Positions 25,959 to 35,003 of a DNA stretch of 64,000 bases are shown here, piece after piece. Within the stretch, counting starts at the first letter, position 1; each line of letters begins with the position of its first letter. The DNA lies in contig JAVHLM010000004.1 of the NCBI GenBank assembly GCA_031082125.1, positions 133,294-197,293 on the forward strand. The letters are read 5' to 3'. Source of the DNA: Candidatus Eremiobacterota bacterium. GTDB lineage: Bacteria; Vulcanimicrobiota; CADAWZ01; Ess09-12. Under the pieces are notes generated by a model. The model ran no database searches. It was not told where the DNA came from and saw only the letters and a list, made by a program, of their open reading frames with translations. Made by a program: the position numbers and the translations under genes.

Positions 25959-27247
25959 GAGAGTCCCCCCGCCTTGCCGGCTTGATCTTTTCTTGCTTCC
26001 ATAACCCTTGCCAGGATTGAGCCGTCTCCCACCACAAGCCTCACCTTGTCTTCAGGCGCCACCTGTGAGGTCTTTTTGACCAGCTCCTCCCGGGGCATCT
26101 TGTAGGCGATGCAGTAGCCCCTCTCGATGACATGGCGGGGATTATAGGCTTCCAGTATCTCCCTGCCTGCCAGGAGCCTGCTTTTCCTGAGGGTAAGCAT
26201 GGAGGTGAGAGCTCTGGTTCCCCTTGCGTAGAGCATGTCCAGGTTCTGCGCAAGTCTCTCGAGGTGGCGCTTCGGATGCCTTCCTTCCAGGCGGAGCTGA
26301 AGGCTTTTCAGCCTGATGCGCGAGCCCTTCAATGTCTTATCAAGAGACCTGCCCAGGGTTTTCATGAGGCTTTTCATGCGGAGCGACAGCTCGCGGGAGT
26401 CAGGAACTGCTGCTACAGCCGCCGCAGTGGGCGTTGGCGCCCTGTGATCAGCGACCATGTCGCAGATGGTGAAATCAGTCTCGTGGCCGACCGCGGAGAT
26501 GACAGGCACGGGGCAGGCATATACGGCACGGGCCAGCGCCTCGTCGTTGAAAGCGTTGAGCTCTTCGAAGGAGCCTCCTCCGCGGCCTATGATAATCAGG
26601 TCAATCGAGGGGACTTTCTCCAGACGCTTCAGTGCTGCGATGAGGCTCCCGGGCGCATCAGCGCCCTGGACAAGGGCAGGGGAGAGGACGATGGTGACGC
26701 TGCTCCTTTTTTTCAAGGTGGTGACGATGTCTCTCAGGGCGGCACCGTACGGCGAGGTCACGACGCCCACTGTCACCGCGTGGGGAGGGATGGCCGATTT
26801 GCGGGCTTCATCAAAAAGCCCCTCGTCTTCGAGCTTTTTCCTGAGCTTCAGGAACTGCTCGTAGAGCTCGCCCTGCCCTTCCTTTTTCGCGTGCTCCACA
26901 ATGAGCTGGTACTGGCCCTGCTTTTCATAGACAGAGATCCTTCCCCTGGCCACTATTTTCATACCCTCGCGGAGAGGGAGCCTGATCCTGGCGCGGGCGC
27001 CTTTGAAAAACACGCAGCGAAGCTGCGCATGGGGATCCTTGAGGGTAAAATAGCAGTGACCTGCGAGGGATTCGCTGAAATTTGAGATTTCTCCACTCAC
27101 GGAGAGATCGGCGAGCACGTCATCTGACTCGAGCACATCCTTGAGATAGGATGTGATTTCCTGAACGGTAAATATGTCCACAATAGAGTGGAAATTCTCG
27201 ATATATCCTAAAAATCCTTTGAATCTATCAGGGAATGACCGGTTCAT
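25955..27247 (-). CDS. xseA: Exodeoxyribonuclease VII large subunit
   Basis: 430 residues: N-terminal OB fold (VSGEISNFSESLAGHCYFTLKDPHAQLRCVFF), a catalytic core (GVVTSPYGAALRDIVTTLKKR, IIIGRGGGSFEELNAFNDEALARAVYACPVPVISAVGHETDFTICDMVADHRAPTPTAAA) and a C-terminal coiled coil. The encoded N-terminus is about 24 residues longer than usual and has no clear ribosome site; a GTG at 27181 would give the usual length. It is the promoter-proximal gene of the cluster down to nadK. Confidence 0.95.
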   Translation of the reverse strand: MNRSFPDRFKGFLGYIENFHSIVDIFTVQEITSYLKDVLESDDVLADLSVSGEISNFSESLAGHCYFTLKDPHAQLRCVFFKGARARIRLPLREGMKIVARGRISVYEKQGQYQLIVEHAKKEGQGELYEQFLKLRKKLEDEGLFDEARKSAIPPHAVTVGVVTSPYGAALRDIVTTLKKRSSVTIVLSPALVQGADAPGSLIAALKRLEKVPSIDLIIIGRGGGSFEELNAFNDEALARAVYACPVPVISAVGHETDFTICDMVADHRAPTPTAAAVAAVPDSRELSLRMKSLMKTLGRSLDKTLKGSRIRLKSLQLRLEGRHPKRHLERLAQNLDMLYARGTRALTSMLTLRKSRLLAGREILEAYNPRHVIERGYCIAYKMPREELVKKTSQVAPEDKVRLVVGDGSILARVMEARKDQAGKAGGLS

Positions 27248-27289
27248 CCCGGTTCCAAGGAGGTTTCTTTATGGAGGGAGAGAATCACC

Positions 27290-28978
27290 ATGGGGGGAAT
27301 TGCACCAAGTGAAAGGATGAAAAAAATGGCCGATTTCAAAGAGACCGTGGAACAGTACTTCAGGAAATCCCTCGAGCTGTCACCTGTCTGGGGAAGCGAC
27401 CTGGGTCTCGAGGAGTATGACGATCTCCTCCCCGAGGGAGGGAAAAAGCAGCAGGAGCGGTCAATAGCTCTTTCCGAGTCCTTTCTGAGGGACGTGAAAG
27501 CCTTTCCCGAAAGCGACCTCTCCTTTGACGAGAGAATTGACAGGGAATGCCTGATAGATGTCCTTGAGATGGATCTCTTCTCCGAAAAGCATATCAAGCT
27601 TGACAAGGGCTACCCCAGGGGCCCCGCCAGGGTGGGATCGGCACTCTACACCCTTATCTCCCGCGATTCGACGCCCTTCGAGGGGCGCCTCAGGAGCATC
27701 ATTTCGAGGCTTGAGAAGATCCCCCGCTATCTCGAGGAGACCAGGGAGCTCGTGGAAAAGCCCGTGTGGATATGGACCGAGATAGGCATCGAATCATGCC
27801 ACCGCATGAAGGGCTATATTGATTTTATTGAGGAGATGGCCAAGGCCCTCATAAAGAATGACGGCCTTCTCAGGGAGCTTCATGGAAACGCCGTCAAGGT
27901 GAGGGATGCCTTCAAGGCTTATGAGCAATGGCTTTCAACGGATATTCTCCCAAAAGCAGGCCCGGACTATGCCATCGGCGAGGAAAAGTTCGCGGCTCTG
28001 ATGGCGATGAGGAAGCTGGGTTACACCCCCGGGGAGATACTGGCCATCGGTGAGGATTACGTGAAATCCATCAATGACACCATGAAATCCATTGCACGGC
28101 AGATTGACGGCACAGCCACCGTCGAGGAGATACTGAAAGGCATCAGGGGAAAAGGCCCCACGAATTTCGAGCAGGTCCTCAACGACGTCAAGAAGGTGAT
28201 GCGCGAAGCCCGCGAGTTTGTGAAGGAAAGCAGCTTTGCCACCCTCCCGGAGAACGAGATCCTGGATGTCCAGGAGACTCCCATCTTCATGCGCCATTTT
28301 ATCCCCTTTGCCGCCTATTCCTCGCCGGGCAAGTTTGACAAGATACAGAAGGGGATCTACATGATAACACCGGTGGAAGGCAACAACGAAAGGCTCAAGG
28401 AGTTCTGCAGCGAGGACATGGTGAACACCTCGGTCCATGAAGGCTACCCGGGCCACCACCTGCAGCTCTGCTGCTCCAACACCAACCCCCAGACGGCGAG
28501 GATCTTCGCCCACGCCTTCGAGTTCATCGAGGGCTGGGCCCATTACTGTGAAGATGCCGCGGCAGAGGCGGGATTTAAAAACACCCCTGAAGGCAGCCTC
28601 ATCCGTTACAAGGACATGCTCTGGAGGGCCTGGAGGATCATAATTGACATCAAGCTCTCGAGCGGCCAGATGTCCTTTGAGGATGCCATAGCGACGCTGG
28701 TCAATGAGGTAGGCATGGAAGAAGTTGGCGCTATGGCGGAAGTGAAGCGCTACACCTACACTCCGGGTTACCAGCTCAGCTACCTGATGGGCAAGCACAT
28801 GCTCAAGGCCCTCAAGACAAGGATAAAGGCAACATTCCCCCGTCAGTTCTCCGACAGGAGGTTCCATGACATTCTTCTCTACTCGGGCAATCTTCCCATT
28901 TACCTGATGGAGAAGGTGATGAAAGAGAAGATGGGGGAGAAGGACAGCGCTGCGAGCCTCCCTGCAGGTCCCCGGTAG
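27290..28978 (+). CDS. DUF885 family (probable metallo-carboxypeptidase-like) protein
   Basis: 562 residues, with GGAGGG upstream of ATG. The family signature HEGYPGHHLQ (around residue 383) is present, with EGWAHYCEDAAAEAG and the C-terminal PGYQLSYLMGKHM. DUF885 proteins share an HExxxxHH-type metal-binding motif and are usually annotated as putative zinc peptidases, with little biochemical proof. No signal peptide is visible. It is divergent from xseA with 42 bp between the start codons. Confidence 0.88.
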   Translation: MGGIAPSERMKKMADFKETVEQYFRKSLELSPVWGSDLGLEEYDDLLPEGGKKQQERSIALSESFLRDVKAFPESDLSFDERIDRECLIDVLEMDLFSEKHIKLDKGYPRGPARVGSALYTLISRDSTPFEGRLRSIISRLEKIPRYLEETRELVEKPVWIWTEIGIESCHRMKGYIDFIEEMAKALIKNDGLLRELHGNAVKVRDAFKAYEQWLSTDILPKAGPDYAIGEEKFAALMAMRKLGYTPGEILAIGEDYVKSINDTMKSIARQIDGTATVEEILKGIRGKGPTNFEQVLNDVKKVMREAREFVKESSFATLPENEILDVQETPIFMRHFIPFAAYSSPGKFDKIQKGIYMITPVEGNNERLKEFCSEDMVNTSVHEGYPGHHLQLCCSNTNPQTARIFAHAFEFIEGWAHYCEDAAAEAGFKNTPEGSLIRYKDMLWRAWRIIIDIKLSSGQMSFEDAIATLVNEVGMEEVGAMAEVKRYTYTPGYQLSYLMGKHMLKALKTRIKATFPRQFSDRRFHDILLYSGNLPIYLMEKVMKEKMGEKDSAASLPAGPR

Positions 28979-29065
28979 AGGAGGGGAGAAGCGGGGGAAT
29001 AAAGGTCCCGCGGCGAATTGTATTTAGATCGGGAAGCCGTTGAAGGTACTGCGAGGTGAGCCGTT

Positions 29066-29530
29066 ATGAAAGCCCTGGTGATCCATGGCCCCAATCTGAA
29101 CCTGCTGGGCTCAAGGGAGCCCCATATTTACGGGACTCTCACCCTGGACAGCCTCAATGAACAGATCAGGTCCTGGGCTCTGGCCCGTCACCTGCAAGTG
29201 ACATTTTTCCAGTCAAACCACGAGGGCGCCCTTATCGACAGGCTCCACGAAGGGGCAGGCACCTCTGATTTCATCGTCCTGAACCCGGGGGCCTTCACCC
29301 ATTACAGTTATGCGATACGTGACGCCGTGGCATCCATCGGCATCCCCGTCATCGAGGTGCATCTATCCAACATTCACTCCCGCGAGGAGTTCAGGGCCCG
29401 CTCGGTCATTGCGCCCGTGTGCCGGGCACAGATATCAGGGGCGGGCTCCATGAGCTACATGCTGGGAATGATGGCAGGGATGCACTTTGCCGGCGGCGCT
29501 CTCCACGATGGCACGGAGAAGGAAAAATGA
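29066..29530 (+). CDS. aroQ: Type II 3-dehydroquinate dehydratase
   Basis: 154 residues, standard length. IHGPNLNLLGSREPHIYG (with catalytic Tyr), FFQSNHEGALIDRLHE, LNPGAFTHYSYAIRDA and EVHLSNIHSREEFR are family signatures. It makes 3-dehydroshikimate. It lies apart from the main shikimate cluster at 50-54 kb. Confidence 0.96.
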   Translation: MKALVIHGPNLNLLGSREPHIYGTLTLDSLNEQIRSWALARHLQVTFFQSNHEGALIDRLHEGAGTSDFIVLNPGAFTHYSYAIRDAVASIGIPVIEVHLSNIHSREEFRARSVIAPVCRAQISGAGSMSYMLGMMAGMHFAGGALHDGTEKEK

Positions 29531-29572
29531 AGAGAGCTCGGTGAATTTTTTACCATAAGGAGGTAGCAGGCA

Positions 29573-30085
29573 ATGAAACGGGCATGGATTCTTGTGACAA
29601 TGGTGCTGTTCCTGTGCGCGCTGTCGGCGTCCGTGGCTGGTGCAGAGGAGGAACTCTGCGGAATTGTGGTAGGCCAGACGGTGCTCACGCCCGGGCAGAA
29701 GATGGTTTTTGTCTTCAGCCAGTTCGCTGCCCCCGATATCATACACGCCTCACGGGGCAAGTCGGACAAGAAGGACGACTTTGTCCAGATGGCCTACACT
29801 GAGCCCGGCCTCGTCTTTTACATCACCAACGATGACAACGTCATCAAAGCCATTATCGTCAAGAATTCGGGAACAAAGCTCAAGGGCATCCCTTTTGAAG
29901 TGGGCGACAGCTATGACAAGGTGAAGAAGACCTGGGGCGAGCCCGATAAAAAAGAGGCCGGCTTTGCCAATTATTTCAAGAAGGGCGTCATATTCAAGGT
30001 GACTGACCAGGGAGCTGTGGAGAGCATTACCATCTATAAACCTGGAAAAGTTGACTATGATGAGATGAATAAACAGAAAGGATAG
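29573..30085 (+). CDS. Secreted hypothetical protein
   Basis: 170 residues with AAGGAGG before ATG. A clear Sec signal (ILVTMVLFLCALSASVAGA) is followed by a small domain of about 145 residues. GIPFEVGDSYDKVKKTWGEPDK and the earlier GIVVGQTVLTPGQKMVFVF are reminiscent of BamE/SmpA-like half-repeats (short helix pair, then GxP), but I am not sure. It is followed 15 bp later by truB. Confidence 0.72.
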   Translation: MKRAWILVTMVLFLCALSASVAGAEEELCGIVVGQTVLTPGQKMVFVFSQFAAPDIIHASRGKSDKKDDFVQMAYTEPGLVFYITNDDNVIKAIIVKNSGTKLKGIPFEVGDSYDKVKKTWGEPDKKEAGFANYFKKGVIFKVTDQGAVESITIYKPGKVDYDEMNKQKG

Positions 30086-30100
30086 GGCCCTCCCCCTCCA

Positions 30101-31036
30101 TTGAACGGTTTTCTCAACGTGCTCAAGCCGCCGGGAATGACCTCCCACGACGTGGTGGCATATCTCAGGAGGACACTTGCGATAAAGAAGGTGGGCCACC
30201 TGGGCACCCTTGATCCTGGGGCGGCAGGCGTGCTCCCTGTGGCGCTGGGCTTTGCGACCAGGCTCGCGGAGCATGTTCCCTCTGAGCCCAAGGGCTACAG
30301 GGCAGAGCTGCAGTTCGGCCTGGTCTCCGATTCATACGATGCCTTCGGCGCCATCACGGAAACAGGGAGCCCTGAGTGCCCTGATTTTTCCCTGCTTGAG
30401 TCATCACTTTGCTCCTTCAGGGGTATCATCGAGCAGAGGCCGCCGATGGCTTCCAGCGTCAGGGTGCAGGGGAGGCACCTCTACGAGTATTACAGGGAAG
30501 GCCTCGCCAGGGAGGCACCTCTCAGGAAGGTGAAGGTCAGCTCCCTTAAGATAGTCTCCTACAGCCCACCCCGTCTCATCATTGACGTGGAGTGCGGAGA
30601 AGGCACTTACGTGAGGAGCCTCTGCCATGACATAGGGCAGACACTGGGCTGCGGAGCCATCCTGACGTTCCTGGTGAGGTGGCAGAGCGGCATTTTCAGG
30701 ATTGAAAATGCAATGACTCCCGGAGAGCTTGCGGAAGGGTTCCAGGAAAACAGGCTCGGGCACTTTCTTGTGCCGCCCGGACAGGCCCTTCAGCATATGC
30801 CGGTAGTGAGGCTCGACGAAGGCGATATGCTCCGTGTCCTGAAAGGAGCAGCCTTAAGGCTTGAAAAGCGCCACGGTCCACTTCCTCAGGGAGGGGAGCG
30901 CCTGCGGCTCGAGCTTCCAGACGGCACCCTTGCAGCCCTGGGGGAAGTGCTCCTCCAGGGAGTGCCCATGCTGAAACCGGTGAAAGTATTCCTTGAAGGA
31001 AGGGGTGATGGTGATGATAAAAGCACGCTACGCTGA
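30101..31036 (+). CDS. truB: tRNA pseudouridine-55 synthase
   Basis: 311 residues from a TTG start (NGFLNVLKPPGMTSHDVV). The catalytic Asp motif HLGTLDPGAAGVLPVALG is present, with EQRPPMASSVRVQGRHLYEYYREG and the PUA-like C-terminal region. It isomerises U55 in the tRNA T-loop. No canonical ribosome site is close to the TTG; AAGGATAGGG lies about 12 nt upstream. The 3' end overlaps the next gene by about 23 bp. Confidence 0.93.
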   Translation: MNGFLNVLKPPGMTSHDVVAYLRRTLAIKKVGHLGTLDPGAAGVLPVALGFATRLAEHVPSEPKGYRAELQFGLVSDSYDAFGAITETGSPECPDFSLLESSLCSFRGIIEQRPPMASSVRVQGRHLYEYYREGLAREAPLRKVKVSSLKIVSYSPPRLIIDVECGEGTYVRSLCHDIGQTLGCGAILTFLVRWQSGIFRIENAMTPGELAEGFQENRLGHFLVPPGQALQHMPVVRLDEGDMLRVLKGAALRLEKRHGPLPQGGERLRLELPDGTLAALGEVLLQGVPMLKPVKVFLEGRGDGDDKSTLR

Positions 31037-32063
31037 GGAAATCGAAGGGACGAGCGACGTACGGTGCCTCCTGTGTCCCCAGGCCTGCATTGTCAATGAG
31101 GGGAGAAGCGGCCGATGCAGGGTGCGCCTCAACAAGGAAGGAACCCTCTATTCCCTCATCGGGGACCGCTGCGCCTCAGTGAACCTCGATCCCATCGAGA
31201 AAAAGCCCCTTTATCATTTCCACCCCGGGTCGCGGATCCTGTCATTCGGGACCTTCGGCTGCAATTTCTCCTGTGAGTTCTGCCAGAACTGGACGCTGAG
31301 CCATCCCGACAAGAAATATCTCACCTGCGAGGGAATAGAGCGCGCAACCGACCTCGTCACCCCCGAAAGCGCTCTTGAAATAGCCCTCCGCACAAAGGAC
31401 AAGGGGAACATCGGCATATCATTCACCTATAATGAGCCATCAATATGGTTTGAGTTTGTGCTTGAAACGTCAAGGCTGCTGAGAAGCCATGGCCTCAAGA
31501 GCGTGCTCGTCAGCAACGGCTCTCTCAACGAGGGACCCCTCGATGAGCTTCTCCCATACATTGACGCGGCAAACATAGATATCAAATCCATCAATCCCTC
31601 GTTCTACCGCAAATACTGCAAGGCCGAGCTGGAACCGGTGCTTGCATACTGCCGCAAAGCAAAGGATCACATGCTGCTGGAGATAACCAACCTGTTGATT
31701 ACCTCCCTCAATGACTCAAGAGAAGATCTGGAGGGGCTTGTGAACTGGGTTCACGACCACCTCGGCGAGGAGACGCCCATCCATTTTTCCCGGTACCATC
31801 CCGACTTCAAGATGGATCTCCCGGGGACTCCCATGGAAAGCATAGAAATGGCTCATGAGATTGCAGGCCGAAAGCTTAAGTATGTCTATGCGGGCAATAT
31901 CCCTTTCAATCCCTGGAACGACACCCTCTGTCCCTCCTGCCGGAAGACAGTGATCAAGCGAGAAGGGATGGGCGTATCATCCTGCTCCCTGTCGGACGGG
32001 GGGGCCTGCGGCTTCTGCGGCGCCAGGGTGAACGTGACGGGACCCTGCAGGAGGAGCTGGTAA
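31014..32063 (+). CDS. amrS: AmrS-like radical SAM protein (AmmeMemoRadiSam type)
   Basis: 349 residues from the ATG at 31014, which has AGGGG at ideal spacing; two codons upstream is another ATG too close to that site. The radical SAM motif is CNFSCEFCQNW; RCLLCPQACIVNEGRSGRC, IEKKPLYHFHPGS and the C-terminal Cys-rich tail CPSCRKT...CGFCGARV are typical of AmrS. AmrS acts with AmrA/AmrB, whose genes are usually adjacent but are not seen here. The chemistry is not settled for this homologue. Confidence 0.88.
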   Translation: MIKARYAEEIEGTSDVRCLLCPQACIVNEGRSGRCRVRLNKEGTLYSLIGDRCASVNLDPIEKKPLYHFHPGSRILSFGTFGCNFSCEFCQNWTLSHPDKKYLTCEGIERATDLVTPESALEIALRTKDKGNIGISFTYNEPSIWFEFVLETSRLLRSHGLKSVLVSNGSLNEGPLDELLPYIDAANIDIKSINPSFYRKYCKAELEPVLAYCRKAKDHMLLEITNLLITSLNDSREDLEGLVNWVHDHLGEETPIHFSRYHPDFKMDLPGTPMESIEMAHEIAGRKLKYVYAGNIPFNPWNDTLCPSCRKTVIKREGMGVSSCSLSDGGACGFCGARVNVTGPCRRSW

Positions 32064-32069
32064 AAGCCT

Positions 32070-33749
32070 ATGGGGCTCAAGCTGAAGTGGCAGATCTTCT
32101 GGATTCTCTTTCTCCCGATGTCGCTCGTCATCTCCGTGATGAGCTATTTCAACATCAACATACTGGAGAACACCCTTGTCTCCAACACCACCCAGGTCAC
32201 CGCCGCCACGGCCGAGTTCATCACCCAGTGGTCCAGGCGGATACTTTTTCTTGAAAGGGAGCCTCCCACAGAGACCCTGGCAGTGACCGACAACCAGAGG
32301 CGCTCCCTCGATGCTTACCTCGACGGCTTCGAGGATATCAGGGCTGTGAAGATTTACGACAGCGACGGGAAGATCCTCTTCCGCTACGGCATCAAGGATG
32401 ACGAGATCGGCCTCAGGAACGCCCTTCTCAAGGAAGCCTCCAGGACTGAGTCGCCTTCTTCCCATCTCTGGGCCTACCATGATGGAAGCGACCTGATCGG
32501 CGAGCCTGCCACCCATGTGGCCATCTTTGACAACAGGAGCTTCAGTTTTGAATATTTCATGCCCGTCATCAGGAAGGACATGCCCGTGGGCGTCCTTTAT
32601 CTCTCCTTCAACGTCAAGAAACTGCCCACGCTCCTTAAGCTCATCACCATAGGGAACATCACCCTGGTGCTCATATTCCTGATCTCCACCTTCATCGCCA
32701 TCTCCATATGGACCGACAACGCCGTCAGGCGCCCCCTGGAGTTCATCCTCCAGGCCCAGGACCGCCTCGCGAGCGGCGATTTCGACACCAGGGTGGATCT
32801 TGACCTGGTACACACCAATGAGCTTGCGAGGGCGTACGGCTCCTTCAATAAGATGGCCGGCGATCTCAAGAAATTCAGGGAGGAGCTCGAGCGGCAGAAC
32901 AGGAGGCTCTTTGATCTCAACGAGCGTTACCGCCAGCTCAATGAGAAGCTTGAGCAGCAGGTCCAGGATAAGACCAAGGAGCTCAGAGAGTTCTTCTCTC
33001 TCGTCACCCACGACCTGAAAGTGCCGCTTGCGGCAGCCCAGGGCTATACGGAGCTCCTTCTCAAGTCCAAAACAGGCCCCCTCACCGAGAAGCAGGAAAA
33101 ATTCCTGAGGAGCATCGCCATGGCGAACAGCCAGCTCCTCCACCTGGTGAGGAACATGCTGGACTCGGTAAAATATGATGCGGGAAAGATAAGCTATTAT
33201 ATGGAGAACTTCAAGCTCTCAATGCTCATAGAGGAGATAAAGAGCACCCTCCAGCTCTTCCTCGAGGAGAGGGACGTCTCCCTCGAGGTGAAGGTGCCCC
33301 CCTCCTGCGAGATGGTCCATGCCGACAGGGCAAAGATAGGGCAGGTTCTTACGAACCTCATAGGAAACGCAATCGAAGTTTCCAAGCCAGGTGACGCCAT
33401 CACGCTCACCGCCGAGGAGAGCGGCCCGGTCATCAGGATCATTGTCGCTGACCGGGGAGCCGGTATTGAGATCCGGCACATCACCTCAATCTTCAACAAG
33501 TTCACCCAGTTCACATTCGGGGAGAAGTCATCGGGGGGCATGGGTCTGGGCCTTTACATAGTCAAGAAGATCATAGACGGCCACAGCCAGAGGATCTTGG
33601 TGGAGAGCGAGGTGGGGAAGGGCACGATCTTTGCCTTCACCATCTCCCGTGAAAACACCGCATCTGCTGAGGAGTCAGGCCCTGGTGAAGCCCCCGCCGC
33701 TGCTGCCCCTCCGGGGGAGCATACTATCACTCAGCCGGGAGATTCATAA
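32070..33749 (+). CDS. Membrane sensor histidine kinase (HAMP-HisKA-HATPase)
   Basis: 559 residues. Membrane helices at about 8-30 and 189-214 flank an extracytoplasmic sensor region; next come a HAMP segment (about 215-268), a coiled coil, HisKA with FFSLVTHDLKVPLAA (His314), and a HATPase with NLIGNAIEVSKPGD (N box), DRGAGIE and GGMGLGLYIVKKI (G boxes). The Ala/Pro-rich tail is probably disordered. It starts 6 bp after amrS and overlaps the regulator gene by one base (TAATG), so kinase and regulator are coupled. Confidence 0.92.
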   Translation: MGLKLKWQIFWILFLPMSLVISVMSYFNINILENTLVSNTTQVTAATAEFITQWSRRILFLEREPPTETLAVTDNQRRSLDAYLDGFEDIRAVKIYDSDGKILFRYGIKDDEIGLRNALLKEASRTESPSSHLWAYHDGSDLIGEPATHVAIFDNRSFSFEYFMPVIRKDMPVGVLYLSFNVKKLPTLLKLITIGNITLVLIFLISTFIAISIWTDNAVRRPLEFILQAQDRLASGDFDTRVDLDLVHTNELARAYGSFNKMAGDLKKFREELERQNRRLFDLNERYRQLNEKLEQQVQDKTKELREFFSLVTHDLKVPLAAAQGYTELLLKSKTGPLTEKQEKFLRSIAMANSQLLHLVRNMLDSVKYDAGKISYYMENFKLSMLIEEIKSTLQLFLEERDVSLEVKVPPSCEMVHADRAKIGQVLTNLIGNAIEVSKPGDAITLTAEESGPVIRIIVADRGAGIEIRHITSIFNKFTQFTFGEKSSGGMGLGLYIVKKIIDGHSQRILVESEVGKGTIFAFTISRENTASAEESGPGEAPAAAAPPGEHTITQPGDS

Positions 33750-34423
33750 TGGACGAGAAAATAAGGGTTCTCATAGCAGACGATCACCATCTTTTCAGGG
33801 AGATGCTCTTCCACACCCTCAGCGAAGAGGAAGATATCGAAGTCATTGCCGAAGCAAGCGACGGGGAGGAAGCGGTGGCACAGGCCAGGAAGCTTCATCC
33901 CGACATCATTCTGCTGGACATCAACATGCCGCGTATGAACGGCCTGGAGGCAATAAGGGAGATCAAGAGGGAGCAGCCCCTCTGCAAGGTGGTGATCCTC
34001 ACCGCCCTCGAGGATGACGCCTATGTCTTCAAGTTCATCAGGGAGGGTGCCACAGGGTACCTTATGAAGGACACCAATGCCCTCGAGGTGATCAAGGCAA
34101 TCAGGTCAGCTTACTCGGGCGAGTCGCTCATTCAGCCCCGCATTGTGAACAAGATACTGAAGGAGTTCTGCAAGCTCTCAGAGGAGAAAAGGAAATCTCC
34201 TGAAAAAGGAGAGAGCGGAAAGCTTACCAGCCTCACGGAGCGCGAGAGGGAAGTGCTCAGCCACGTTGCCCAGGGCCTCAACAACAAGGAGATCGCCTCG
34301 GCGCTCTTTATCAGCGAGGCAACGGTCAAGAGCCACGTGGCCAACCTGATGAGCAAGCTCAACCTCAGGGACCGCGTCGAGATGGTGCTTTTCGCCGTGA
34401 AGAACGGCATAATCTCCCTGTAA
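33749..34423 (+). CDS. NarL/FixJ-type response regulator
   Basis: 224 residues. Receiver: DD at 11-12, phospho-acceptor Asp57 (IILLDINMPRMNGLEA), Thr in ILTA and Lys in YLMKD. After a basic linker comes a LuxR-type HTH: LTEREREVLSHVAQGLNNKEIA, then ISEATVKSHVANLMSKL. It should be phosphorylated by the coupled kinase and bind DNA as a dimer. The gene is convergent with the pentapeptide gene (7-bp gap). Confidence 0.94.
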   Translation: MDEKIRVLIADDHHLFREMLFHTLSEEEDIEVIAEASDGEEAVAQARKLHPDIILLDINMPRMNGLEAIREIKREQPLCKVVILTALEDDAYVFKFIREGATGYLMKDTNALEVIKAIRSAYSGESLIQPRIVNKILKEFCKLSEEKRKSPEKGESGKLTSLTEREREVLSHVAQGLNNKEIASALFISEATVKSHVANLMSKLNLRDRVEMVLFAVKNGIISL

Positions 34424-34430
34424 GGGCCGT

Positions 34431-35003
34431 TCAGTGAAGCCTTGTGATGTCGCCTGTGTCGCTCCCGTCCCTCTCCCTGCTGAAATGGACATGGCTTCCC
34501 TTTGCCCCGTCAAGGTCGGCACCTGAGAGGTTCAAGCCATAGACAAGGGCTCCGTCAAAAAGGCAGTGCGACAGTTTTGCATTCCTCGCATCAGCGTGGC
34601 GCAGGTCAGCGCCGGCAAAAAGGACACCCTCGCAGTCAGCCTCCGAGAGATCGGCGCGCTGCAGATCGGTGTCTCCCATGTCGCTCCGCTTCATCTTCGC
34701 CCCCTTCATTACGGCTCCCTGGAGGGAGGCGCGGTGAAGGTTGGCCTTCACGAGGCTGGCAGCCGTGAGGTCGGCGCCGTCAAGGCGGGCCTGCTCAAGC
34801 TCGGCTCCGGAGAGATCAGCGGCGGAAAGGAGGGCACCTGACAAGTCTGCACCGGAAAGCAGGGCTTCTGCAAGGCAGGCACCGGAGAGATTCGCCTTGG
34901 TGAGGTCGGCGCCGGAGAGGTCAAGGCGCTCACCGTCGGGATCAAGGGCCAGCCACCGTGAGTGGGCTTCAAGGCGCCGGCGCATATCGAGCACTGTACT
35001 CAT
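34431..35003 (-). CDS. Pentapeptide-repeat protein
   Basis: 190 residues. About residues 20-165 are A(D/N)LxX pentapeptide repeats (GADLTKANLSGA, GADLSGALLSAADLSGAEL), which form a right-handed quadrilateral beta-helix. Its start overlaps the stop of the upstream gene by 4 nt (ATGA), so the two are translated together. Pentapeptide proteins include DNA-gyrase-protecting DNA mimics and immunity-like proteins, but many have unknown function. The C-terminus (about 25 residues) is unrelated and charged. Confidence 0.88.
   Translation of the reverse strand: MSTVLDMRRRLEAHSRWLALDPDGERLDLSGADLTKANLSGACLAEALLSGADLSGALLSAADLSGAELEQARLDGADLTAASLVKANLHRASLQGAVMKGAKMKRSDMGDTDLQRADLSEADCEGVLFAGADLRHADARNAKLSHCLFDGALVYGLNLSGADLDGAKGSHVHFSRERDGSDTGDITRLH

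Noticed and set aside
26132-27085. 317-codon plus-strand ORF opposite xseA
   Set aside because: Antisense shadow of a clear xseA gene.
31977-33143. 388-codon minus-strand ORF opposite the histidine kinase
   Set aside because: Shadow of a GC-rich coding region; the plus-strand kinase has complete motifs, and this frame has no recognisable domain.
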